The translations under genes and the position numbers were made by a program. From Gammaproteobacteria bacterium (GTDB lineage Bacteria; Pseudomonadota; Gammaproteobacteria; Coxiellales; Coxiellaceae), in contig JAHFRQ010000018.1 in the NCBI GenBank assembly GCA_023266215.1, positions 1 through 34,557 on the forward strand: DNA of 34,557 nucleotides, written 5' to 3'. The notes beneath the pieces are model-generated. The model saw only the letters and a list, made by a program, of their open reading frames with translations, made no database searches and had not been told where the DNA came from. Shown one piece after another: positions 27,527 through 34,557 of this stretch; the stretch's first letter is position 1, and the number at the start of each line of letters is the position of its first letter.

Positions 27527-28798
27527 ATGCCTAAAACCAATTTTCGATGGGTTATTATTGGCTTATTGTTCGTTTTAAATTTTATTAGCTACGTTGATCG
27601 CTCTGCAATTGCATTTGCTGTCCCTAATTTAATGCAAACTTTTCACTTTAATGCAGATCAAATGGGCATGATATTAGGTGCTTTTGGGATCGGTTATTTA
27701 ATCGCCACTTTTTTTGGTGGATTCCTGGTTGACAAATGGGGGTCGCGACTCATTATTTTAATTTTTTCATTGGTATGGGCATTTTCAATTGGTTTTACGG
27801 CTTTTATTGCGGGCTTTTTATCTGCTTATTTAGTACGTTTTTGCTTAGGGTTAGGCGAAGGCCCTAATTTTCCAGCGGTCGCCCGCGCAGTAAGCGATTG
27901 GCTTCCAGAAGCTTCTCGCGGAAAAGCCTTGGCTAATTCTTTAGTAGCCGTTCCTTTATCTTTGGCCATTGGCGCGCCCATCGTGTCCTATTTAATTATA
28001 AAAATGGGCTGGCAGATGATGTTTATTGTACTTGCTATTGCGGTATTGATCGCTTGGCCATTTTATTATTTCTTTTTTAAAAATAAGCCGAGTGAATCTC
28101 GTTTTGTAAACCAAATGGAACTTGAATTTATCAATCAAGAAAAACAGGTAAAAAAAACCGATCCAAACTGGCAAATTATTTTAAAAAATAAAACTATTTT
28201 AAGTAATAACTGGGGATTTTTTGTCTACGGTTATTCTATGTTTTTCTTTTTGACATGGCTGCCCGATTTTTTAGAAACCAGCTACCATCTTAATATCAAA
28301 CAGGTCGGATTATTTTCTGTTTTACCCTGGTTATTAGCAGCTATTTTATTGTGGTCTATGGGTTATATTACAGATTATATTTTTGCCAAAACCAATAAAT
28401 TGCGCTTAGCCAGAACTTATCCGATTATTATTGCGCAAATTCTGACTTTATTATGCATTATTCCGATCGTGCTCTGGCACAACTTAACGCTAACTTTAAT
28501 TTGTATTTCTCTCGCTGTTGCTTTTAATCTGAGTAATAACACTTTGTTTTATTCAATCAATATCGACGTTGCGAAAAAAAATGCGGCAACATCGCTAGGC
28601 ATCATGAATTCAGGATTTGCTATTGCAGGATTTTTAGCGCCTGTCATTACAGGCTTAATTATTCAATCAACTGGACAATTCAGCAGCGCTTTTATTTTAA
28701 TGGCAGTTTTAACTTTTTCCGCCATTGTCGTTATGCTGCTATTTCACAGGCCGGATGCACAATCAGATCACTGCCTGAATACCACGATCTGCAATTAA
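27527..28798 (+). CDS. Major facilitator superfamily transporter, anion:cation symporter-like
   Basis: The 423-residue protein has about twelve membrane helices. The start at 27527 (MPKTNFRW) is preferred to the ATG at 27515 because GGAG lies six bases before it. Features of the ACS (hexuronate/phthalate-type) branch are NFISYVDRSAIAFAVP in helix 1, GGFLVDKWGSR in loop 2-3, and LGLGEGPNFPAVARAVSDWL in helix 4. The likely substrate is a small organic anion, but it cannot be named. The 3' end overlaps the opposing antitoxin gene by 36 bp. Confidence 0.85.
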   Translation: MPKTNFRWVIIGLLFVLNFISYVDRSAIAFAVPNLMQTFHFNADQMGMILGAFGIGYLIATFFGGFLVDKWGSRLIILIFSLVWAFSIGFTAFIAGFLSAYLVRFCLGLGEGPNFPAVARAVSDWLPEASRGKALANSLVAVPLSLAIGAPIVSYLIIKMGWQMMFIVLAIAVLIAWPFYYFFFKNKPSESRFVNQMELEFINQEKQVKKTDPNWQIILKNKTILSNNWGFFVYGYSMFFFLTWLPDFLETSYHLNIKQVGLFSVLPWLLAAILLWSMGYITDYIFAKTNKLRLARTYPIIIAQILTLLCIIPIVLWHNLTLTLICISLAVAFNLSNNTLFYSINIDVAKKNAATSLGIMNSGFAIAGFLAPVITGLIIQSTGQFSSAFILMAVLTFSAIVVMLLFHRPDAQSDHCLNTTICN

Positions 28799-29068
28799 AT
28801 TTAAAAGCTTAACTGCGGAACCGCTTGGCTTTCGATCACCCATTTCCCATTGTTTAATGGCAGATTGGCTCACATTTAATAATTTCGCTAAAACATGCTG
28901 ACTGACTTTGCACTTTAATCTCAAATTTTTTATTTGTCTTGCAGTAAAAGACTTAATCGGTTTTGTTTTTAGTATTTCAAATTCACGCATTGTTGTAGTG
29001 TCGATTAAACCAGCGTCATAAAGACTTTTTGCAGAACTCTGAACTAATTTTTCTATTTTTGAAACCAT
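28763..29068 (-). CDS. HigA-type antitoxin, XRE-family helix-turn-helix protein
   Basis: The 101-residue protein has a helix-turn-helix in residues 50-90 (LRLKCKVSQHVLAKLLNVSQ, then SAIKQWEMGDRKPSGSAVKL). The N-terminal half probably contacts the toxin. It is the second gene of the pair, 2 bp after the toxin stop, the toxin-first order typical of HigBA. It should neutralise the toxin and repress the operon. Its coding end overlaps the MFS gene by 36 bp on the other strand. Confidence 0.85.
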   Translation of the reverse strand: MVSKIEKLVQSSAKSLYDAGLIDTTTMREFEILKTKPIKSFTARQIKNLRLKCKVSQHVLAKLLNVSQSAIKQWEMGDRKPSGSAVKLLNLIADRGIQAVI

Positions 29069-29070
29069 GA

Positions 29071-29439
29071 TTAAATCACCTCCATCAATTCATCTATTTT
29101 TACAGCTTGCTTCATTTTCTCTTCTGAAAATTTTAAGTATATCTTTGCCAATTGCTTTAAATGAGCTTCGTCACTTGGACTGAGCGTTTCTTTTTCATTT
29201 TTTCCAAATCCGTAAATAAATACCGCGCGGTGATCAAGCCGAAAAGCTATGATCGTTCTCGCGCCACCTCGCTTGCCCCTGCCATTGACAGCAATACGTT
29301 TTTTTAAAACACCTTGCCCTAAATCTGCATCTACCAATCCTTGCTCAATCTCTAAAATTGCGTTTTTCAAATCCAAATCAGAAACCCTAAGCTTTTTCAT
29401 CCATTTTAAAAATTTATAGTGCTTGTAAATTCTAATCAT
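29071..29439 (-). CDS. RelE/HigB-family toxin
   Basis: The 122-residue basic protein fits the HigB/RelE-type mRNA interferases that cut messages on the ribosome. Family-like segments are KRIAVNGRGKRGGARTIIAFR and VFIYGFGKNEKETLSPSDEAHL (each in two pieces), ending in a helical tail. It is followed by the XRE antitoxin, so the assignment rests on sequence pattern and pairing. The pair lies in the gap between E1 and E2 genes. Activity is not shown. Confidence 0.85.
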   Translation of the reverse strand: MIRIYKHYKFLKWMKKLRVSDLDLKNAILEIEQGLVDADLGQGVLKKRIAVNGRGKRGGARTIIAFRLDHRAVFIYGFGKNEKETLSPSDEAHLKQLAKIYLKFSEEKMKQAVKIDELMEVI

Positions 29440-29459
29440 GATTTATTATCCCAGATTGT

Positions 29460-29472
29460 GTCACGCTGTGAC
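29460..29472. promoter_or_regulatory. Probable operator of the toxin-antitoxin pair
   Basis: GTCAC-GCT-GTGAC is a perfect 5-bp inverted repeat 20 bp upstream of the toxin ATG. On the minus strand it falls between a weak TTGCAA and CACAAT spaced by 17 bp, a good place for autorepression by the antitoxin. Confidence 0.45.
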
Positions 29473-29602
29473 CTATTTTGCAACAACATAAATTAACCGC
29501 AGTGAACTATAGTCCCATGAAATTATTTTGCAATACCGTGTTTTTAAATCGAATTAATACCAAGCCTTTGATATACTTTCTGAAATCATCTTTGGAGCAC
29601 CC

Positions 29603-30745
29603 ATGAAAATATTCAAACTACCCGATTTAGGTGAAGGCTTGCCTGATGCGATTATCCGCGAATGGTATATCAAGGCAGGAGATCAAATTGAGAAAGATCA
29701 GCCCATGGTGGCGATGGAAACAGCTAAAGCGCTTGTTGATGTGCCTGCGCCCTTTTCGGGAAAAGTCGAAAAGTTATTTGGCAATGCCAATGACACGATC
29801 GAAACAGGTCATGCTTTAATTGGCTTTGAAGGTGAAGCTGATTTATCGGATGTGAAAAAAGATACGGGTACCGTCGTTGGAAAAATCGAACAATCTGAAC
29901 AGGTTATTTCTGAACTCAATATCAGCGACAATAAAATCAATGCAACACCTGCCATTCGAGCTTTAGCGCGCAAATTAAATGTCGATATCACTAAAATTAA
30001 ATTCTCAGGTGACAGAATCACCGAACAAGATATTAAAAATTCAGTTAAATCAGTTAAATCAGCATTAAAAGATGGTTTTGAAAATTTATCGGGTATCAAA
30101 CGCGCGATGATTTTAAATATGCAGCGCTCGCATCAAGATATTGTACCCGTAACGTTAAGTGATGAAGCGGATATTCACGCCTGGACAAAAAGTCCCGTCA
30201 AACAAGATACGACTGTTCGAATTATTCGCGCTATTATTACTGCTTGTCAAAAAGAGCCTTCGCTAAATGCCCATTTTGACGGTGACAATCACTCTGTCAA
30301 AAAATTCAAAGAAATTAATTTAGGATTAGCCGTTGACGTGCCGCATGGTTTATATGTACCCGTTTTAAAGGATGTTGTGAATAAATCAGATGAAGAAATC
30401 CGCGCGCTCGTTGAAAAATTTAAAGCGCAGGCACAAACAAAAAGTATTGCGCAAGATGATTTGCACGGCGCGACCATCGTACTATCTAATTTTGGCACGA
30501 TTGCGGGTCGCTATGCTAATCCGATTATTTTGCCCCCCACTGTTGCCATTGTGGGTGTTGGCCGAATTGCTAAATCCGTTGTGCCTGATGAAAATAATCA
30601 GCCCGCTGTGCATCGCATGGTGCCATTATCCATGAGCGTTGATCATCGCGCTATTACAGGCGGCGAAGTCGCGCGGTTTTTAAGAGCGCTAATGGATGCG
30701 TTAAGTCAATCCAGCGCTACACTTGATGACAACACAAAATTCTAG
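29603..30745 (+). CDS. pdhC: 2-oxoacid dehydrogenase E2 (dihydrolipoyl acyltransferase)
   Basis: E2 carries the lipoyl arm and passes the acyl group to CoA; it is the likely partner of E1 alpha/beta at 22352-24384. The 380 residues contain one lipoyl domain (1-76, lipoyl-lysine K42 in METAKALV), a complete E3-binding domain (112-136, ATPAIRALARKLNVDITKIK then GDRITEQDI), and the catalytic domain (about 150-370). The catalytic motif reads HRAITGG (H348), with Thr352 where HxxxDG has Asp. GGAG lies five bases before ATG. norB follows after 29 bp. Confidence 0.9.
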   Translation: MKIFKLPDLGEGLPDAIIREWYIKAGDQIEKDQPMVAMETAKALVDVPAPFSGKVEKLFGNANDTIETGHALIGFEGEADLSDVKKDTGTVVGKIEQSEQVISELNISDNKINATPAIRALARKLNVDITKIKFSGDRITEQDIKNSVKSVKSALKDGFENLSGIKRAMILNMQRSHQDIVPVTLSDEADIHAWTKSPVKQDTTVRIIRAIITACQKEPSLNAHFDGDNHSVKKFKEINLGLAVDVPHGLYVPVLKDVVNKSDEEIRALVEKFKAQAQTKSIAQDDLHGATIVLSNFGTIAGRYANPIILPPTVAIVGVGRIAKSVVPDENNQPAVHRMVPLSMSVDHRAITGGEVARFLRALMDALSQSSATLDDNTKF

Positions 30746-30774
30746 AATTTTTTAACTTTCACGGAGGAAAAATA

Positions 30775-33060
30775 ATGGAAAACAATCATTACCAATCTGA
30801 TCCTGTCTCAAACACGCTTAAATGGATTCTGCTGTTTGTCGCTATTGCTTGTTTTTCTGTGCTTATTTGGGGGGCTTATCAAACATATTTGCAAGCGCCA
30901 CCGCTTCCCAATAGCTTTACCTCACCCTCAAACCAAATTGTTTTTACTAATGCCGATCTCATTGAGGGAAAAGCAGGTTTTCAACGAGCTGATTTAATGG
31001 ATTATGGCAGTCTGTACGGCATGGGTTCTTATTTTGGTGAAGACTATACAGCAAAATATTTAGTACGCTTAGGTCAAATTACTGAAAATGAAATGGCAAA
31101 AAAACAATTTCATCAATCTTTTTCAAAGCTTTCATTGGGCGATCAATTTGTTATTCAACATGCAATGCAACATGCACTGCAGCATATTGACCTTACTTCA
31201 CCAATCGTCTTATTACCACAATCGGTCGCCAATGCAGTTACACAGCTTCAACTGGAAATTGCAGAGCGGCTTTTAAATAATAATTTTTCTACAGGCTGGA
31301 CAAAAGCTTACAGTCTCACGCCACAAAATGCGAAGCAAGTAGGTGATTTTCTAATTTATTCTTCTATGACAACCATTGCGCATCGCCCAGGAAAAAATTT
31401 CTCTTATACAAATAATTGGCCTTATGAGCCACTGGTTGGGAATACACCCACAACAGAAACATTTACCTGGACATGGGTTTCTTTTTGTTTTGTTTTTTTT
31501 GGTTTTGGCGCAATACTTTTCATCTATCATCGCTTTCTCAATGGAGCAGATACTGCGCCGAAAATTCCTGTTTTTACAGGCTTTAAAGCATTGCTACCAA
31601 GTCAAAAAAAGACAGGACAGTACTTTTTAGTTGTTTCGTTAATTTTATTACTTCAAATAGCGGCAGGAGCTCTGTTAGCGCATTACTATTGTGATAGAGC
31701 GGATTTTTATGGTATGCATATTTCTGCATTTTTACCTTTTAATTTTCTGCGAGATATTCATATTCAAACCCCAATTGTTTGGATTGGTGTGTCATGGATT
31801 AGTGCTGCATTATTTTTAGCGCCTTTAATTAGCGGACAAGAAGCAAAGGGTCAAGGATTTTTAGTCACTGCTTTATTTTGGGTGACAATCCTTATTGTTG
31901 GCGGCGCTGTTGCTGGAAATTATCTCAGCATTATGGGTTATTTAGACAAGAGTTGGTTTTGGCTTGGCAATCAAGGATTATCCTATCTCCAATTGGGGAG
32001 AGTCTGGCAAATTGGATTTTTCATTGGGCTCGCACTTTGGAGTGTAATGATATTTCGCGGACTATGGCCAACTGCTAATAAATTAAAATCTGCGACTTGT
32101 GAATTTTGGACTGGAAAAATTCGACTTGAGCATCTTTTTTGGGCAAGTACAATCAATATAGCCGTGCTTTATTGGTTTGGCATGATACCACTTACCGGTA
32201 TCGAGAAATCATTTACAATTACTGATTTCTGGCGCTGGTGGGTGGTGCATCTTTGGGTTGAAGAATCATTTGAATTTTTTGCATCTTGTGTCACGGCTTA
32301 TTTATTAATGGCGGTAGGCTTGGTGTCTCGTCAACTGGCAGAACGTACCGTATTTTTTCAGGCCATTTTAATTTTTCTAGGTGGCGTATTAGGCACAGGA
32401 CACCATTGGTACTGGGCTGGCGAACCATCGATATGGATAGCATTAGGCAGTATGTTTTCTTTTATTGAAGTTTTGCCGATTGTCCTGTTGGTCATTGAAG
32501 CAATCGAACAACACGCGCTTATTAAAAAACAAACTGATTTCCCATACCAGTTAGCTTATCTCTATATTATTGGCGCGGCTTTTTGGAATTTTGTTGGAGC
32601 AGGTGTATTTGGCGGCGGTTTGATTAATGCGCCGCTGATCAATTACTACGAACACGCCACATTTTTAACCTTAAATCATGCACACACCTCTTTGTTTGGT
32701 GCGTTCGGTATGCTCGCACTAGGTATGATTTATTTTTGCTTGCGCTATGCTGCGGGCAACAACCATTGGAGCAATCGCTTGGGGGTCTGGGCTTTCTGGC
32801 TTTATAACGCTGGTTTAGGTTTGTGGATTGTATTAAATTTTTTACCAATTGGTATCATGCAACTTAATGCCGTTTATGAGCATGGTTTTGCTTATGCAAG
32901 AAGCCTAGCTTTTTACAACACGACATTATTCTGGCAATGGATGCGATTCCCAGGAGACATTTTATTTGCGCTAGGCGCGTTGCTAATGGCTTGGGATTTT
33001 ATAATGAAGCTTAAACCCTTTTTCCCGCGCTTAACTCGGTCAAGGGTCGCTGAAAAATAA
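30775..33060 (+). CDS. norB: Quinol-dependent nitric oxide reductase (qNOR)
   Basis: qNOR reduces NO to N2O with electrons from quinol in the inner membrane. The 761 residues include an N-terminal helix (15-36), a periplasmic domain fused as in qNORs (LIEGKAGFQRADLMDYGSLY, about 60-80), and a heme-copper-oxidase-type core of about twelve helices. Likely metal ligands are in VVHLWVEESFEFF (His, Glu), GTGHHWYWAGEP (His-His) and NHAHTSLFGAFGM. Length matches single-chain qNOR rather than cNOR. The ribosome-binding site GGAGG is excellent. No other denitrification gene is nearby, which suggests NO detoxification rather than respiration. Confidence 0.94.
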   Translation: MENNHYQSDPVSNTLKWILLFVAIACFSVLIWGAYQTYLQAPPLPNSFTSPSNQIVFTNADLIEGKAGFQRADLMDYGSLYGMGSYFGEDYTAKYLVRLGQITENEMAKKQFHQSFSKLSLGDQFVIQHAMQHALQHIDLTSPIVLLPQSVANAVTQLQLEIAERLLNNNFSTGWTKAYSLTPQNAKQVGDFLIYSSMTTIAHRPGKNFSYTNNWPYEPLVGNTPTTETFTWTWVSFCFVFFGFGAILFIYHRFLNGADTAPKIPVFTGFKALLPSQKKTGQYFLVVSLILLLQIAAGALLAHYYCDRADFYGMHISAFLPFNFLRDIHIQTPIVWIGVSWISAALFLAPLISGQEAKGQGFLVTALFWVTILIVGGAVAGNYLSIMGYLDKSWFWLGNQGLSYLQLGRVWQIGFFIGLALWSVMIFRGLWPTANKLKSATCEFWTGKIRLEHLFWASTINIAVLYWFGMIPLTGIEKSFTITDFWRWWVVHLWVEESFEFFASCVTAYLLMAVGLVSRQLAERTVFFQAILIFLGGVLGTGHHWYWAGEPSIWIALGSMFSFIEVLPIVLLVIEAIEQHALIKKQTDFPYQLAYLYIIGAAFWNFVGAGVFGGGLINAPLINYYEHATFLTLNHAHTSLFGAFGMLALGMIYFCLRYAAGNNHWSNRLGVWAFWLYNAGLGLWIVLNFLPIGIMQLNAVYEHGFAYARSLAFYNTTLFWQWMRFPGDILFALGALLMAWDFIMKLKPFFPRLTRSRVAEK

Positions 33061-33061
33061 A

Positions 33062-34231
33062 ATGGCCAATACTTTCAAAACAGGATTAGTTAAAAAACAT
33101 TCAAGCAATTTTGCGCGTTCTGTCAAAGTTACAACGCCCCACGGTGAATTTGTAACGCCGTGTTTTATGCCGGTTGGCACGCGCGCGTTTGTGAATTTAA
33201 TGTCACCCCAAGATTTAACCACGTCAGGCAGTCAAATTATTCTAGGCGGCAACACTTATCATATGCTCTGCTCGCCCGGTTTAGAAATAATTGAATCATT
33301 AGGCGGCATGCATAAAATGATGAATTGGAATAAACCCATGTTAACCGACAGCGGCGGTTTTCAAGTATTGAGTTTATCGAAAAATTCAGAGATTTGTAAA
33401 ATTAAAGACGATGGCGCGCATTTTAAGCATCCTGTGACAGGAAAAATAGTTCGCATGACGCCACAAAGCTCTATTGAAGCACAAAAAATAATTGGCGCTG
33501 ATATTATTATGGCGTTTGATCAATGCACGGCAGATGATATTACAGAAGCTGCTGCAAAAATCATTATGGATAAAACACATCGCTGGCTATTAGAATCCAA
33601 AGAGGTATTTGAGAAAAATACAAACTCAGCTTATGGCTTAAAACAAGCACTTTTTGGCATTATTCAAGGCAGCTGCTTTGAAAATCTGCGAAAGCAAAGT
33701 GCAGAATTCATTGTCAAAGCCAATTGCGACGGCATTGCGATCGGCGGTGAATCCGTTGGTTTTGATATGAAAAAAACTGCGGAAATTATTAATTGGATCC
33801 GCGATATTCTACCCGATGAAAAAGTAAGATATACAATGGGCGTTGGTTTGCATCCGCAAGATTTAATTGATGTCGTCGAATTAGGCATTGATATTTTTGA
33901 TTGTGTCGCACCCACTCGCAACGCGCGCCACGGCACTTTGTATCACAGCTTTGCTGTGAAAAATAATGATTGGGTAAAATTAGAGAATTATTCTGAAGCT
34001 TCCGGAAAATTAATTATTAAAAAATCAATGTATGCCAAAGATGACAGGCCAATATTAGAAAATTGCACGTGCACAACGTGTAAAAATTATTCGCGTGGTT
34101 ATTTGCATTTTTTATTCAAAAGCAATTCGCCTGCGTATCATGCGCTTGCCTGCACGCACAATATTCACGTCATGCATCAAACGTGTGATGTGATGAGAGA
34201 GCAAATTAACGCAGTCTCTGGATCATATTAA
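33062..34231 (+). CDS. tgt: tRNA-guanine transglycosylase (Tgt family), divergent
   Basis: Tgt exchanges guanine 34 in certain tRNAs for preQ1 (bacteria) or queuine (eukaryotes). The 389-residue protein keeps the catalytic features: D96 in TDSGGFQ, D153 in AFDQC, nucleophile D270 in IFDCVAPTRNAR, and zinc ligands C325, C327, C330 and H356. It is full length. The base-binding loop, usually GGLAVGE, reads GGESVGFD (218-225), and NTYHL reads NTYHM. It starts one base after norB, so the two are co-transcribed; the usual tgt-yajC-secDF setting is absent. It may be a second copy or a variant with altered base preference. Confidence 0.88.
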   Translation: MANTFKTGLVKKHSSNFARSVKVTTPHGEFVTPCFMPVGTRAFVNLMSPQDLTTSGSQIILGGNTYHMLCSPGLEIIESLGGMHKMMNWNKPMLTDSGGFQVLSLSKNSEICKIKDDGAHFKHPVTGKIVRMTPQSSIEAQKIIGADIIMAFDQCTADDITEAAAKIIMDKTHRWLLESKEVFEKNTNSAYGLKQALFGIIQGSCFENLRKQSAEFIVKANCDGIAIGGESVGFDMKKTAEIINWIRDILPDEKVRYTMGVGLHPQDLIDVVELGIDIFDCVAPTRNARHGTLYHSFAVKNNDWVKLENYSEASGKLIIKKSMYAKDDRPILENCTCTTCKNYSRGYLHFLFKSNSPAYHALACTHNIHVMHQTCDVMREQINAVSGSY

Positions 34232-34338
34232 GCAGCGGTGATTGTTGCATTACAACTTTGTACAGAACAAAAAATTATCCGGAACCCTCGCAGTCTGCAT
34301 CTTTAAGTAATTATTCAGCTCCACACAGCAATTAGCTA

Positions 34339-34385
34339 GAAAGTCCCCTCTCCCTTGTAATCAAGGGAGAGGGTCAGGGTGAGGG
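34339..34385 (-). repeat. Palindromic repeat (REP-like), copy 2, opposite orientation
   Basis: CCCTCTCCCTTG (34346-34357), loop TAAT, and CAAGGGAGAGGG (34362-34373) form a perfect 12-bp stem, flanked by TCAGGGTGAGGG. On the minus strand the order CCCTCACCCT, stem, ACTTTC is the same as in copy 1 at 14006-14048. Loop and inner stem differ but stay paired, which argues for selection on the hairpin. It lies about 55 bp before a DUF559-type gene. Confidence 0.8.
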
Positions 34386-34441
34386 TTTCTTGAAAAGAAA
34401 TCATAAAACACGAGGTTTCTTTTTCAAAATAATTTTGTAAC

Positions 34442-34557
34442 ATGTCTGTTATGAAAACAAAAGAAGAATTAATTCAGTTTTGCAAAGCGCTTCGTCAAAA
34501 TAGTACTGACGTTGAAAAAATACTGTGGTATTTTTTGAGAAATAGAAATTTATTAAA
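34442..34557 (+). CDS. DUF559 endonuclease-like protein, 5' end only
   Basis: The window ends inside this gene; 38 codons are visible. The translation contains LIQFCKALRQNSTDVEKILW followed by YFLRNRNLL, the typical start of DUF559 proteins, small relatives of very-short-patch-repair and type IV endonucleases. ATG codons at 34442 and 34451 are both possible and neither has a clear ribosome-binding site. Genes of this family are often found beside palindromes like the one just upstream. Confidence 0.7.
   Translation, partial: MSVMKTKEELIQFCKALRQNSTDVEKILWYFLRNRNLL

Noticed and set aside
30048-30063. Duplicated TCAGTTAAA in pdhC as a frameshift hotspot
   Set aside because: The nine-base unit keeps the frame and lies in the flexible linker between domains; it is ordinary linker repetition.
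34018-34092. Possible degeneration of the Tgt C-terminus
   Set aside because: The zinc motif C-x-C-xx-C with the later histidine is complete and the frame stays open to a normal length.

Overview
The window looks like chromosome of an AT-rich gammaproteobacterium, most likely from the Legionellales (Legionella/Coxiella-like) or a similar host-associated lineage. This is inferred from three things: a divergent citrate synthase / sdhCDAB-sucABCD cluster, a leucine dehydrogenase followed by E1 alpha and E1 beta genes, and two genes with eukaryotic-type domains (a Ser/Thr kinase and an ankyrin-repeat protein) of the kind these bacteria use as host-directed effectors. No rRNA, tRNA, CRISPR array, insertion sequence or prophage was seen.

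Layout. 1-300: non-coding, with a dispersed hairpin repeat and three 15-bp direct repeats. 301-1905: kinase-like protein, converging on the TCA cluster. 1908-11251 (minus): one long operon sdhC-sdhD-sdhA-sdhB-sucA-sucB-sucC-sucD, with a good sigma70-type promoter at 11291-11319. 11422-13192 (plus): gltA and pgpA. 13314-14003: HTH/S24-like repressor. 14047-16207 (minus): glyA-nrdR-nusB. 16353-18929: ankyrin-repeat protein with five nearly identical 117-bp units. 18924-19652 (minus): glycerophosphodiester phosphodiesterase. 19811-21187: AAA/DUF4143-type ATPase behind three operator-like repeats spaced exactly 32 bp apart. 21279-24384: leucine dehydrogenase and a 2-oxoacid dehydrogenase E1 alpha/beta pair. 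24452-25487: azlCD branched-chain amino acid exporter, bounded by related repeats and followed by an intrinsic terminator. 25607-28798: Uup-type ABC-F ATPase and an MFS carrier. 28763-29439 (minus): HigB/HigA-type toxin-antitoxin pair. 29603-34231: 2-oxoacid dehydrogenase E2, quinol-type nitric oxide reductase and a divergent tRNA-guanine transglycosylase. 34339-34557: a second copy of a palindromic repeat and the start of a DUF559-type gene.

The core of the window is carbon oxidation: citrate synthase, 2-oxoglutarate dehydrogenase E1/E2, succinyl-CoA synthetase and succinate dehydrogenase. Next to it is a probable amino-acid-to-acyl-CoA route (leucine dehydrogenase plus E1/E2), whose E2 gene lies about 5.2 kb from its E1 genes. 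No E3 (dihydrolipoamide dehydrogenase) gene is present, so both complexes must use one encoded elsewhere. The accessory layer (kinase, ankyrin protein, ATPase with phased repeats, toxin-antitoxin pair, NO reductase, several palindromic repeat families) fits adaptation to life inside or beside a host. The items most worth following up are the 32-bp-phased repeats and apparently leaderless start of the DUF4143 ATPase gene, the truncated E3-binding domain of SucB, and the DUF559-associated palindrome.
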